Shown here: positions 25,671 through 36,140 of the stretch, in pieces
Layout of the letters: each line of letters begins with the position of its first letter
Position numbering within the stretch: the stretch's first letter is position 1
From: Hydractinia symbiolongicarpus
Lineage: Eukaryota; Cnidaria; Hydrozoa; Anthoathecata; Hydractiniidae
Direction: 5' to 3'
NCBI RefSeq assembly: GCF_029227915.1
Contig: NC_079876.1
Span: 11,160,001 to 11,224,000 of the forward strand
Length of the DNA: 64,000 nt
Notes under the pieces: model-generated
Database searches by the model: none
What the model was told of the DNA's origin: nothing
What the model saw: the letters and a program-made list of their open reading frames with translations, nothing else
Made by a program: the position numbers and the translations under genes

Positions 25671-26521
25671 TCTACTAAATTTAAAATGGTTACCTCCTTA
25701 ACTAAGTCTTCTTGTTTTTTGTCTGTGTTAAATGCAGAATTGCAGACAGACATATTGAGAATATCTTCCATAGATTTAAAGAGACTTTCTGGAAGAGCAA
25801 GGATAGAAGAAAATAGAGGATGCTTACAGTAAAAGCTAGCATTCATCATTAGCTCCACTGACACAAGAATTCGTAAGTCGTCAACCATCACATTTTTCCC
25901 AAACAAACACAACGCCATAGAACTGTACAGGCAATTTCCATTGACCTGAGACCTGTAATAAAAATAGGTATTGCTAGCTATTCTAAAACTTTAACTACAC
26001 ATTTTGCCAAACTGCTGCCTATTAAAGGTTTGTTTATGAAATTCAACTTGCTCAATATATAAATAAACTAAGAATGCATCAACAAAAGAAACTGAACAAG
26101 CAAGACATATTTGAGATGACCTTTGTACATTTTAAAACAACAAAGATTATTCATAATCTTTTTTAAGACAATATTCAGCTGCATAGTTAGTGGTCATAGT
26201 AACAAAAACGCATAGCTATTATAGAAACAACAAAAGATAAACATAAACAACTCACTTCAACGTAATTGCGCAACCATCCTTCTTTGCTTTCACATAGGCA
26301 GGAAGGTAGTATTCTGCATGGCAATTTCTTTGGATAAAACCAAAAGTAAGTTGTTTTTGCAACACGTCAGTAGATGGCAAAACAGAATTACATTTAAACT
26401 TTTTATTTAATTCGGCGTAAATTTGAGGTAGCTCATCAAAATTTTCGTTTTCAAAAACTAACTCCACACGCTCTCTCAAGCTCTTGCAAGCCATGTTGAG
26501 AACGGAAAGAATCTTCCGCAT
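25660..26521 (-). CDS. OTU/vertnin-like domain, two exons, fused next to hAT transposase
   Basis: Exon 1 (26256-26521) encodes a helical segment beginning MRKILSVLNMACKSLRERV. Exon 2 (25660-25952) joins in phase across GTGAGT...ACAG borders and reads SQVNGNCLYSSMALCLFG, then VDDLRILVSVELMMNASFY. This matches the shape of OTU-type domains (D-G-N-C-L-[FY]-R-[SA] then LR...ELxxN..YY) and of vertnin-like proteins. The Asp before GNC is Asn and the usual Arg is Ser, so protease activity is doubtful. The frame ends (NLVDRKA stop) one base out of phase with the hAT transposase frame, so a fusion protein would need a frameshift. Could be a host exon captured by the element. Confidence 0.55.
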
Positions 26522-26569
26522 GCCTTACTTATATTTATACTAACATGCTACAAATTTTGACAGGTTTGT

Positions 26570-27065
26570 TTAAAACTTTCTGACTAAAAATAGGTCAGGC
26601 CCACATAGGTTGATTCTAGTCAACGGTGAAAGCCTCACGGGATAACCTAGAGCCAAGACTGGCTGGCTTCAAAATTTCTGACTAAAAATAGGTCAGGCCA
26701 AGATAGGTTGACTCTAGTGTATGGTGAAAGCCTCACGGGATAACCTAGAGCCAAGACTGGCTGGCTTCAAAATTTCTGACTAAAAATAGGTCAGGCCAAC
26801 ATAGGTTTGATTCTAGTCAACGGTGAAAGCCTCACGGGATAACCTAGAGCCAAGACTGGCTGGCTTCAAAATTTCTGACTAAAAATAGGTCAGGCCAACA
26901 TAGGTTTGATTCTTGTCGACGGTAAAAGCCTCGCGGGATAACCTAGAGCCAAGACTGGGCTGACTTCAAAATTTCTGACTCAAAATAGGTCGGGCCCACA
27001 TAGGTTTGATTCTAGTCGACGGTAAAAGCCTCGCGGGATAACCTAGAGCCAAGACTGGCTAACAC
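26570..27065. repeat. ~99-bp tandem repeat, 5 copies, subterminal in the hAT
   Basis: Units start at CTGACTAAAAATAGGTCAGG near 26580, 26678, 26776, 26875 and 26975 and contain GATAACCTAGAGCCAAGAC. It sits between the OTU-like gene and the right end; subterminal repeats often bind transposase, but that is inference here. Confidence 0.9.
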
Positions 27066-28049
27066 AGGTCAGGTCAACATAGGTTGATCCAATTTGCGTT
27101 ATGAGAAAACAAGGAGAAATATTTCGATCTTCAGATTCTGGGTAAATTCGACAGAATTCGATTTCAATCCTCGGCATTTTTTTACTAGGTCGCCTGACAG
27201 GGTTGACCTAGTCTAAATCCGCGCCTGGTCACCAGTGTTCATTTGTGGAATAACAGAGGTTGCTTGACTAAGATTCTTTGACTGACAAAACTCACTACTG
27301 CAGTTGGACTGGATGTCATAATCCAAAAGAAACTTCCTTCCTCAATGTCAACGCTAACTTTTTCCACGTCTGGATTAAAAACTATTATTTTTTTTATTAT
27401 CAGTGTCACTTCTATCGTTTTCTCCATCGTCTGCTTCATCGTTAGAAGAAACACTCTGAGGCATAGGTTAAACTTGTTCATTTCATTGTTTTGCTTCTGC
27501 CAGAAGCGTTTCAAGTTTCATTTTCTTTGGGGGACTACCTTCTGATGATTTCGGAGGATTTTCACCCAAAACAAACTCTGGTAAAAAGTCGATGTCACTA
27601 TCTGTGGAGATGTCTGTTTCTTGTGCCTCTGAGTGCTTTCGCACTCTGAGAGCAGGCACTGGTCTTTTTACCAGTGTTGTTACTTTCCGTGGAGCAGGTA
27701 CCGGTTTTTTCATCGGTGCTTTTTCTTTTCGTGGAACAGGTCTTGGCACAGGGACAGAAGGAACTGAAGAAGCGCTATATTCATTATCACAATCACCGTC
27801 ATTATCAACATGTATTATTTCATTATCTGTCTTATCCAATTCATCTATTTCTTCTAAAAAGTCAGGGATATTCTCTCCCTGTAATACACTATCAACCGAA
27901 TTGATTGGAAACCTTTCCATGGTGTCAGGGAGTTGCCCAAAAACCACTTCGAATGGACTTTTTTTTGTAACTCGCGAGGAGCGAATATTCAGTGAATCTA
28001 AGAAAAAGAACAACTATCAAGTCACAGTATAATGATATAAATGTCAAAC

Positions 28050-28510
28050 CAAGTTTACAGGATGTCAAACCACTGAGTGCCAAACCAAGTTGGCAAACCA
28101 AGTTGACTAAGTGCCAAACCAAGTTCACTAAACGTCAAACCAAGTTGACTAAGTCCCAAACCAAGTCGGCTAAATGTCAAACCAAGTGGACTAAATGTCA
28201 AACCAAGCTGCCTAAATGTCAAACCATGTTGACTAAATGTCAAACCAAGTTGACTAAATGTCGAACCAAGCTGACTAAATGTCAAACCAAGTTGATTAAA
28301 TGTCAAACCAAGCTGACTAAATGTTGAACCAAGCTGACTAAATGTTGAACCAAGCTGACTAAATGTCAAACCAAGTTGACTAAATGTCAAACCAAGCTGA
28401 CTAAATGTCAAACCAAGTTGACTAAATGTCAAACCAAGTTGACTAAATGTCAAATCAAGCTCACTAAATTTCAAACCAAGTTGATTAAATGTCAAACCAA
28501 GTTGACCAAC
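28050..28510. repeat. 21-bp minisatellite, about 21 copies
   Basis: Unit AAACCAAGTTGACTAAATGTC with small changes. Because 21 is divisible by three, both strands stay open and read as heptapeptides (minus strand GLTFSQL). It lies upstream of the integrase-tail exon, probably in an intron; not called as protein. Confidence 0.92.
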
Positions 28511-28599
28511 TGCTAAATAAATAACAGGAAAAAATTGCACTGAATTTGTGGTAGCCAAGACGCCCATTTGTTGCTTTGAAGGGCCCGTTGTTTGCATGA

Positions 28600-29860
28600 T
28601 ATCATATCCTCGCCACAGGCATTAGTTCTTCGTAGTCTGTTTTCCACGACTTTCGTCATAAACTTGAAGTTTGATGGTACATGAAAAAATAAAAGATATG
28701 AAGAAGAGCTTGAAAAGTTGTCTGTGAATCTTTTTATTTTTTTGAAAATAATAATTCGTTTCTAAGATATAGGTCTTGACAGTTTAGCTAATTATGCGGA
28801 ATTATCACATCACAGATTGGATGTTAAAAAAATCTAAAATCTATAATTACAGTGATTGAGATTATTCTCTTGCTATTATAACGTATGTTATCGCTTCATA
28901 TAACTTTATAATTTAAATTCGTGAATTAATAAATACTATCAAAAATTTTATCAATTTTGATTCGCTTTTCTCAACTCAGTATATTTCCCCAGTTGTTGTG
29001 AAAAAAAACATAAAAACATTTCAAAAAAATGTGAAGTGTTAAAAACACTAACACAAGCGGAAAACAAAAACAAAACAAAATCGTAAATTTTAACTGAAAA
29101 TAAGGCTTAGATTCTTTAAGTTTATGTCTTAAAAAAATTTTTCAACTGACTACAGTACGGATAATTACCAGTATAGAAAAAATGTAGGCACGGTTCGTTA
29201 AATAGAATTCTATCGAAAACCAAGTGGTTGCTAAATTTAAAATTAGCTGTCTTGTCTTAATGTATTTTGACCAAGACTGTAGATCTTTTGCCTTTTTTAA
29301 TATCATGGGGCGCCTTCAAGGGACTACTTGTTTTTTGAAAAACGCGGGACGGCCTCGGAGGAGTACTTGTTCGTTTGAAAACAAAAGTACGCCCTTGGTA
29401 TGACGAAAGCAAGGGTAAGCGGACATGGAGGAGGTGGAGGGTTTGTCATAAATGGCGAATATTTGGACGAACAGTTTTTTGTATGCGTCCTATTGCCGGA
29501 TTTTATACAGCGCAGTCTGGGTACTAGTAAAGAGTTTGTAGGGACACATTTTTGAAGTATTTTAAAGGTCTGGATGTCCCGCTGTAAAATATATTGAAAA
29601 AGGGGTTTTCGTGTGGCAAAAGTAGTTAGAAGTATTCAGACAAGCGTCAATACATACTATTATATACGGTCTATGATCTATTTCTCTTCAGCAAGTTTAT
29701 ATTTTACCATTAAATACAAATTTTAAGAGTTCTGCTGTAGTCACGAATTTGTTTAAAGTGTTCAAGTGGTGATTTTCATTAACAACATTATAGTTCTACC
29801 ATAGTTAGAGATGAGATGTATCGAGCTATATTATACAATGATGGTCAAAAGGTTTTTCTT
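28600..29860. other. no gene recognised
   Basis: AT-rich sequence; nothing coding or RNA-like seen on either strand. Confidence 0.4.
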
Positions 29861-29879
29861 ATTCCCCCTTTGTTTAAAC

Positions 29880-30130
29880 AATTTTCGCTCAAACCAACAA
29901 ATGGTGAGCCAATAACGTTTTATCGCCTGCCTAGAGACCCAACATTACAGATGAAGTATCGTACAATGCTAAAAACCGTTGGTATAAATTGAAAGAATGG
30001 TCACATGTGTTGCAAACAATAAAATGGCATAAGAAGAAATGCCACTGATCCTAATATTGTTGAAAGTAAATTTGAAAAGGCTACGGCAAGGTAAAAATCT
30101 ATTAACCAACCATCATATCGAAAAAACCCG
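29880..30130 (+). pseudogene. possible THAP-domain relic
   Basis: The plus-strand frame reads GEPITFYRLPRDPTLQMKYR, close in style to the middle of THAP zinc fingers (xFYRLPxDPxLRxKW). The first Cys pair is not visible and stops follow within 50 codons. If real, it is a worn THAP transposase or THAP gene fragment. Similarity rests on one short motif. Confidence 0.35.
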
Positions 30131-30599
30131 CTATATTTCAATTAAACTCAAATTAGAAATAGCAAGAAAAGAAAATTCAGCACATTCGTAAAGAAAGCAA
30201 TCTACTGTTACAAATCCTTCCACGCCCATATCAACACGTAAAAAGCATTTTTAAACAAACAATTAATTTCTCAGCTTTCAACTTAACAATAAAATAACAG
30301 AACTGAAGAAACAGCTAAATTAGGCTAATAGTAAAGGGTTTACTGTTTTCAAAGCGAAAACTTTGAAGAACGCTAATCCCTACATTAAAATCACTGACTT
30401 AAGCAGGTTTTTATGAATTTCTTCTCTTATTAACATTTTACACACAGAGAATAAAGTACTAAAGACAAAATTGAATATGCTTAACAATCTATGTCTAAAG
30501 AAAAGTAAGGAAAATGATAAACTTAAAACATTCTATCGAATTAAAGATTCACCTTGTTAAAATCTAATTTTTAATACTTATGTGGACTTACTATAGAAA

Positions 30600-31280
30600 A
30601 ATTTAAAGTCTTATTTAAATTTATTAAACCATATATGTCAATTATTGAATATCCCTATTGTGAAAAGGATGGAAGTAGATCATTTGACAAAGTTCAGAAC
30701 CCTTTTCAGTTTCGACCATATGCAGACATTTACTTCCTCTCGATATAATGACACACATGCTTAACTGCAGCGACAGTACTGTGCATTCGTTGGATGGATA
30801 TTTTTGTAGACACTCTTTTTAATAAACTTGACCTGAAGCCTGTAGATGGATTTCTTTTGAAAAAAAATGCTCCAGATTGTACTTAGTTTAAATAACAGCA
30901 ATAAATTGTGATCTAAGCAGATTAATATTTTCCCATTATAAAAATAGAATCACTGCAAAGAATGAATGTATTATCATCCACATGGCTAGTGTTGTGTCAT
31001 ATATTAAATTTGCTATGCGACCAACAGGTTCTAAAACAAATTAACTAAATAAATAAGTAACTACCTACTATATTTGCTTTCTCTATATATATTTATAAAT
31101 ATACACACGGGAATGAAACAAAGACAAATTTTTACATTCAATACTATAGCTTCATGATCTCGCAATCCTCAGTTAAATACAACGACATTTAAACCGTAAA
31201 AACAATATAAAGTTATCAAAGGATAAAGTTAACAAAACCTAAATCTACAACTCTTATTGAAACCTAGATCTCCATGCTTC
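30600..31280. other. no gene recognised
   Basis: Very AT-rich with simple TA tracts; no supported feature. Confidence 0.4.
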
Positions 31281-31378
31281 TTGTATCATTTTTGTTCTAA
31301 ACTTTTTATTCTTATTGTTGTTATTATTATGTTATTATAGGGATAAGAACCATTGTATAATGGAACCCGAATAAATGT

Positions 31379-31379
<1 letters not shown>

Positions 31380-31420
<41 letters not shown>
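31380..31420 (+). repeat. 41-nt poly(A) preceded by AATAAA: 3' end of a retroposed RNA
   Basis: A pure A tract follows GAATAAATGTC, so a polyadenylation signal lies 6-10 nt upstream of the tract on the plus strand. This is the signature of a retroposed transcript. The upstream 120 nt (TTATTGTTGTTATTATTATG) look like a LINE or mRNA 3' UTR but were not identified. Confidence 0.7.
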
Positions 31421-31422
<2 letters not shown>

Positions 31423-31429
31423 ACAATAT

Positions 31430-31864
31430 GATGGTATCTATGAAAAAGTGACGTCGTTTGTTACTGTATCGTTGTTGTTGATGATTTTGTTGTTGTGGAT
31501 ATTTATCTAGGCTTTCATGTTTTTTTGTGCAGCTGTAAGAAACTTTTACGTTGTTGCGGTTAAATATTTTGTGGAGCTTGTTTTGTTTCGGGAAAGGTTT
31601 GTCTATAAGAAGCAAGAATAACTTTCCGATTTTCGTAGATACGTTTACGTTATAAGATTAAACCATATTATATTTCTTCTTCTTTTCTTATTTTCTGCGA
31701 GATTTGAAACAGCTTTCTTTCGTTCTTGGTATTGCAGTTTAACATCGTGCCCGGATTCCTTTAACGCCTTCTCATAAATTACGGCGACTTCGTTAAATAT
31801 TTGTTCATTTGAAGAATGTTCGGATAAACTCTGCTCAATAGTAATTGGGATTTGTTTGATGATA
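31430..31864 (-). pseudogene. Penelope-like element fragment (linker before GIY-YIG)
   Basis: The minus-strand pieces read IIKQIPITIEQSLSEHSSNE, FNEVAVIYEKALKESGH and KRRRNIIWFN; then, in another register, LIDKPFPKQNKLHKIFNRNN followed by VKVSYSCTK. This string of motifs is familiar from cnidarian retroelement proteins that carry RT and a GIY-YIG endonuclease. Neither the RT nor the GIY-YIG part is present, and a deletion joins the two blocks. Assignment to the Penelope-like group is from memory of the motif order. Confidence 0.55.
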
Positions 31865-31867
31865 TTA

Positions 31868-32019
31868 CCCAGTAAACACGAGACGTCTTAAACACGTCTT
31901 TAAAACTTCTTTGAAAGACCAGATGAGACGTCTCTAAGACGTCTCTGAAAAAAGACGTCTTTTTGCGACGTGTTAAAGACGTTTTAAAGACGTCTTTGGG
32001 ACGTCTCGTGTTTACTGGG
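31868..32019. mobile_element. palindromic MITE, TTA duplication
   Basis: A 152-bp near-perfect palindrome with ends CCCAGTAAACACGAGACGTC, flanked by TTA at 31865-31867 and 32020-32022. The interior is made of AGACGTCTT variants. The TTA duplication fits PIF/Harbinger. Confidence 0.88.
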
Positions 32020-32068
32020 TTACGCTAGATAATGAGACAATTTAAAAAAAGTATTGTTTGCTTTCCAG

Positions 32069-32420
32069 GTTCATCATACCCATCAAATCGATCTGGTCGA
32101 CATGAAAAATATGCAAGTTGAATATCAAAGAAAAACGTATCGTTATGTACTGTCGATTCTCGCTTTCACTGGTTAGTACCACTGTCTTCAAAACATGCAA
32201 GCAAGGTTAGAATGGAGCTTGAGAAAATTTACAATTTACATGGGACCACTAGTATTTTACAAAGTGACCAGGGTAAAGAGTTTTATGGATCAGTTCAAAG
32301 GTATTGTCAGAGGAAAAAATTAAAAATGATTAAAAGCAGACCTTACCACCCTCAATCACAAGCCTATGAGACTCGGACATTCAATTGGAAGTCCGAGTTT
32401 ATCTTACTGCACACGGAAAG
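32069..32420 (+). pseudogene. Ty3-type integrase core fragment
   Basis: After a CTTTCCAG acceptor the frame reads VHHTHQIDLVDMKNM, with the first catalytic Asp. A frame change follows (HWLVPLSSKHASKV), then LQSDQGKEFYGSV with the second Asp and SRPYHPQSQ. The expected GKVERSH with the catalytic Glu is replaced by AYETRT. The order and spacing are those of retroviral-type integrases (D, D, then the HPQSQGxxE motif). A broken exon of an integrase-derived gene; it lies on the opposite strand from the integrase-tail gene at 27 kb. Confidence 0.75.
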
Positions 32421-32499
32421 GTAAGCACATTCGTTATTGTATCATTTTGTATTGTTATTCTGTAACAAAAACAATAGCAAATATATTTTATTTAAACTT

Positions 32500-32650
32500 T
32501 AGTTCGCAATTTCAACTTCGATGATTTGCCACCAGAAATTATAGAAACGATCTTGATGTTAGTATTGCAATGCAGCGATTACAATTGGCCCTCGCATATC
32601 GTTTCCACCTTGGAGGAAAGAATACGGAAGGAGAAACAACTCTTTTAATT
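32500..32650 (+). pseudogene. F-box-like fragment
   Basis: The plus strand reads FNFDDLPPEIIETIL, which fits the start of an F-box, then about 25 more codons to a stop. A diverged inverted copy of the segment CTTGGAGGAAAGAATACG lies at about 39296-39328, just outside the other end of the Harbinger element. Identity rests on a 15-residue motif. Confidence 0.35.
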
Positions 32651-33468
32651 CTATTGAAACACTGCGTGAGGTTCTAGCAGGTGTCTGTATAGAAACTTAA
32701 TTTGAAATTTTGGCGGTTGTGTGACTAAATTATTCATGAATAACAATTCGCAACTATGATTGGTTATAAAAACAATTAGATAATTTAATGATGAATTTGA
32801 TAATATTATCAAAACAAGAAGCCATATTGAAATCGGTAAAATTTCTTTTGTTTTTATGTTAACATAATTAGCGAGGAAGCACATGCTCGACATTTTTGTA
32901 AACAAAAAGAAAAAGTTTATATCTCGTTTTAAAACGACGTTCTGTTATACGAAGTTATTTCTTTAGTTAGAATAAACATTAATCCAGCACACATTTTTTT
33001 GGCACTCGTCCGGCGCATATCTATCTATATTGTTTTTCATGATCAAAGTGGTATACTCAAGCCTGCAAAAATAGGATAATATCATGGTTAAACGCTTATT
33101 TCCAAACGTATTGTTGAAGTTTTTAACAGCAATGTTTACCGACTTATATTAGGCACACTTTCCACACAATTATCACGTGCCTTCAGCGTGTTAAGCGGGT
33201 TTTCCACTAGGCGGATTATTCCGTGTGGAGCGGAGCGGCCATTGTTGTTCTTGTGCAAATTCCGCCAAAGGCGTTCCGCTACGCGCGGAATTAAAAGTTG
33301 AACCGGACTCGACTTTTCCGCCACTGTAAATTCCGCGAGCCAATCAAAATGCTTGATTTCGTGTGTTTTACATAAAATTTAAAATAGCTGAAAGCTGAAA
33401 GGAAATAGCGAAGCAGTAGCTGTGAATGCATCATTGTGAACCATTGTGGCAAGAAAAAGGGAAATAAG

Positions 33469-34476
33469 ATGTCTTTCGCAGAATCTAGTCAGATTTTGAT
33501 GTCATGCACGCCAGTAGAGAGTCAAGTTACAGAATGTGACAAAGAATTGTTTATAGAGGAAGTAAGTAGAGCTTAGCTAGCTAGCTAGATTATTTTTCTA
33601 AAGCTAAACTTGGTTATCTGTTTTTTTGTTTGCCATAGTCAAATAACTATTTCTAAAACATTTGTAGGTTCGGAAATTTCCATGTCTATGGAACATTTAT
33701 TCTACTGATTACAAAGACAGAAACATCAAAAATAATGCATGGCAAGAATTGGCAAGAATATTTCAAAAAGATTGTAAGTAAACCCCTACTATCTCATAGC
33801 TACATATATATTTGCTGTTGTTTTTATTTTCAGAAAGAAAGTAAAATCACATAATTTTTGGAATCTGATATTAAATATATACTGTGTATATATATATGGC
33901 TTTTTATTATTTGTAGGCGAATTCCTTCAAAAACAACTAAAATATTAAAAAGACAACCTGAAAAAATGTCTCGACAGAAGAACAAGGATGACAAAATCAG
34001 GTGCAGCTGCTTCGTCGTTACCAAAATGTAACTATTTTGAACAGATGTCCTTTCTTTATGAAAGAGCACTTATGAACTTCCCAACTGAAAGCAATGTACG
34101 GATACAGAGTAAAGAAAATACAGAACAAACGTGTTGAAAGGAAAGCGTTGATCAACCCCCTGATGTAGATTTGTTCACACCACCACAATCTCCTATGATT
34201 TTGAACAAAATTACGGACAGTGGCAGCGCTACTGTTACGGCAAAGCGGGAGAAAAGAAAACGTAGTGAGAATGCAGAAGGAAATAGAATTTCGAAAGAGT
34301 TGGATGCAATAGAGAAAGAATTAAAAGCTGGTGATAAAGAGGAATGTGAAGATAGTCTTTTTTCCCGTAGCCTAGTGCCCACTTTAAGAAAATTATCTGC
34401 CAAGAAGAACAAAATGGCAAAAATTAAGATTTCGCAGCTGTTGTTTGAAATTGAGTTTGATGAGGCATGTGAATAA
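33469..34476 (+). pseudogene. Harbinger second protein: MADF domain with BESS-like C-terminus
   Basis: Exons 33469-33552, 33669-33774 and from about 33919. The MADF domain reads ELFIEEVRKFPCLWNIYS, then DRNIKNNAWQELARIF, then the C-terminal half CLDRRTRMTKSGAAASSLPK. An in-frame TAA (in LKY-stop-KDNLKKC) and a TGA near 34136 break it. The tail at about 34380-34460 has SLVPTLRKLSAKKNKM, like BESS or Harbinger Myb-like tails. In this superfamily the second protein binds the DDE nuclease and carries it to the nucleus and the DNA ends. Confidence 0.8.
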
Positions 34477-34883
34477 AACTAATTTTCTCTTTAACATTTT
34501 TTATATAACATAACATTTTTTACAGTATTTGTATGGATGTACATGTTCTATACATGTTGACATAAATTATTCAGTTTTTATTTTGTCCTGTACTATTGAC
34601 AATATCCCACTGCCATTCTACTGCTCCTTCATTGTTGAAATAGCATTTAAATTCATCCCGAATTAAGGCTGCCTGTTTTGAATAATTGTTTGAACTACAA
34701 TTTGTTAAGTCCTGAATACCACTGATACTTTCAGAGTCTTTTCTCCATTCACCTGAAATAATATTGTTTTGGCTTCCTCTATCAACATAGTTTTCTGGGC
34801 AGTAATTATAAGTATTATTTGCATTGGAAACAGTCATTAAGTAGTTGTGTAATGCCACCACTGCTTTAGTATTAATACCTTAA

Positions 34884-35085
34884 GGGAACTTATTTTGGCG
34901 GGAACTAATTTTGGCGGATTTGGCGGATTGGGGCAAAATCCGCCAAAATTAGTTCCCGCCAAAATTAAATATTTTACTCACCCGCCAAAATTAGTTCCCG
35001 CCAAAATTAAAAAAAATCGCCACCCGCCAAAATAAGTTCCCGCCAAAATTAAAAATTTCGTTGATCCGCCAAAATAAGTTCCCCT
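34884..35085. promoter_or_regulatory. left-end array with four E2F-core octamers
   Basis: GGCGGGAA at 34897-34904 and TTCCCGCC at 34953-34960, 34995-35002 and 35037-35044, each within a CGCCAAAATTAGTTCCCGCC-like unit. TTTGGCGGGAA is a classical E2F/DP site. The repeats may equally be transposase binding sites. Confidence 0.6.
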
Positions 35086-35193
35086 TAAAAAATCGACAAA
35101 AATCAACTTTTTTTCAATTTTTTATATCTTTTAGAAATATACCTTTGCGCTAGAAATATTATGTCATAATAAACCTCTAATACAAGATAATTT

Positions 35194-35844
35194 TTAATCA
35201 ATATTTATGATTTCTAAGTCCTTGCTTGACGATGGTGACGACTTTTTAGGTTTGTTGTTAACTTTTTGCCTTTTTGGGGCTGGTGCAGCTGAGGTGTTTC
35301 CAAAAAAGTTTCGAATATCTTTTTGCTTTTTCGTCTCTTTGCTTTGGCTTTTGGCTGTATTTTTTTTACGCTTTGGTCTCTCTTCGGTTGGAACCACGAC
35401 ATCTAAAATAACTGCAATATGTAAGAACGAACCAAGAATCAATTCCTCTTTCGGCTCTGTATACAAGGCTTCTACAAGTTGTTGGTATCTTGCAAGAACC
35501 AAAAGATTGTTTACTGTCCCTGGTAAAGTAACAGTTATTTTACAGGGGATCTCCAAGCCTCCTTGAACGAGAGGTGATCTTCGATAGTGTACACTTGTCA
35601 ACGTGGATTTCATAGACGCTCCTCTGTCCAGAAGAAATTTTGTAACCCTTGAGATTTCTTTGGGTAAATGGCCAACTGGTTTGTCATTTCCGAATTCACA
35701 AACTTTGATTGCAAATCTATCGAAAACATTGTTGTTCTCATGAAAGCAGTCCAGTGATTGATTTTCCTCAGGTTTCCAATAAGTTTTATAATAATGGAAT
35801 CCTCTGACAGCAGCTGTAAACTCGAACGTCTTGTTGTAAGCCAT
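35194..35844 (-). CDS. HIRAN-domain protein with PIP box (transposon accessory)
   Basis: 216 residues, single exon, start ATG at 35844. The HIRAN domain spans about residues 6-110: FTAAVRGFHYYKTYWKP, then ENNNVFDRFAIKV, then GHLPKEISRV, the family's RG.xYY..W.P, NxyDxxAI and VGHLP motifs. In HLTF this domain binds the 3'-OH end of single-stranded DNA at stalled forks. The tail is basic (KRKKN; KRQKVNNKPKK, likely nuclear signals). Residues 174-181, QKDIRNFF, match the PCNA-interacting box Q-x-x-[ILM]-x-x-[FY]-[FY] exactly. It lacks the SNF2 helicase and RING of HLTF. It is transcribed away from the transposase, with a ~355-bp shared promoter region. Role in transposition is inferred. Confidence 0.85.
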   Translation of the reverse strand: MAYNKTFEFTAAVRGFHYYKTYWKPEENQSLDCFHENNNVFDRFAIKVCEFGNDKPVGHLPKEISRVTKFLLDRGASMKSTLTSVHYRRSPLVQGGLEIPCKITVTLPGTVNNLLVLARYQQLVEALYTEPKEELILGSFLHIAVILDVVVPTEERPKRKKNTAKSQSKETKKQKDIRNFFGNTSAAPAPKRQKVNNKPKKSSPSSSKDLEIINID

Positions 35845-35925
35845 ATGGACGTCTTTTCTTTTCTAGCTCTGATGAAAAACAAAAATGTCAATCGATCGAT
35901 TTTTTAATTGCCTAGCATGAAAATA

Positions 35926-36140
35926 GAACGTTTTTGTTCTATTTGTCAGTGTAGACCGAACTTTCCCAATTAAATAGAATGTTTTTGTTCGATTGGTTAG
36001 TCTAAACGGGCCTTAGCGAAGAAAAAAAGAATGTTTTTGTTCGATTGGGTAGTCTAAACGGGCCTTAGCCAAGAAAAAAAGAATGTTTTTGTTCGATTTT
36101 TAGTGTAAATATAGGCCAAGTGAATGGAATGTTTATGTTC
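35926..36140. repeat. ~56-bp direct repeats in the divergent promoter region
   Basis: Four or five copies of GAATGTTTTTGTTCGATT, two followed by GTCTAAACGGGCCTTAGC. They fill the gap between the HIRAN and transposase start codons, so they are candidate control sites for both genes. Confidence 0.8.

Larger units (their letters stand above)
23434..27227 (-). mobile_element. hAT-type transposon inserted in a coding exon
   Basis: Ends CAGGGGCGGATCTAG and (inverted) CAGGCGCGGATTTAG, 13 of 15 identical, of the type common in hAT families. GTCAC is repeated outside both ends (23429-23433, 27228-27232); an 8-bp duplication is only obtained if it overlaps the CAG of the terminus. Removing the element and one GTCAC rejoins the host frame, showing that the insertion hit an exon. 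Inside are a broken hAT transposase, an OTU-like exon pair and two tandem arrays. Confidence 0.82.
22731..27997 (-). pseudogene. integrase-tail plus USP-like (peptidase C19) gene, split by a hAT insertion
   Basis: Minus-strand coding pieces. About 27240-27997 begins after a TTTTTCTTAG acceptor with KKSPFEVVFGQLPD, the usual C-terminal end of Ty3-type integrases, followed by an acidic/Pro-rich linker and a CSSEFC cysteine pair; at least two frame changes here are unresolved. 23296-23433 continues the same exon beyond the hAT. 23067-23221 has RCFPIILPISVESFDGTG and 22731-22914 has GSVAHYTSLLNIDGKVKFYD, which resemble the strand before the His box and the His box (GHY...YxYD) of ubiquitin-specific proteases. 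It ends at a TAA (22731-22733). The Cys box was not found, so an active protease is not shown. Such fusions may belong to transposon-derived genes. USP identity is tentative. Confidence 0.5.

Noticed and set aside
27592-28032. 146-residue plus-strand frame
   Set aside because: Antisense of the integrase-tail exon, which has the recognisable motif and a splice acceptor.
28050-28510. CRISPR-like look of the 21-bp array (also 40.2, 40.9 and 43.7 kb)
   Set aside because: Units are contiguous with no unique spacers, there are no cas genes, and the genome is eukaryotic.
34152-34412. Minus-strand Ser-rich frames
   Set aside because: Antisense of the MADF/BESS gene tail.
35207-35566. 119-residue plus-strand frame
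   Set aside because: Antisense of the HIRAN gene.
35194-35844. HIRAN gene as a host HLTF gene
   Set aside because: It lies inside the transposon ends, is single-exon and lacks the SNF2 and RING parts.
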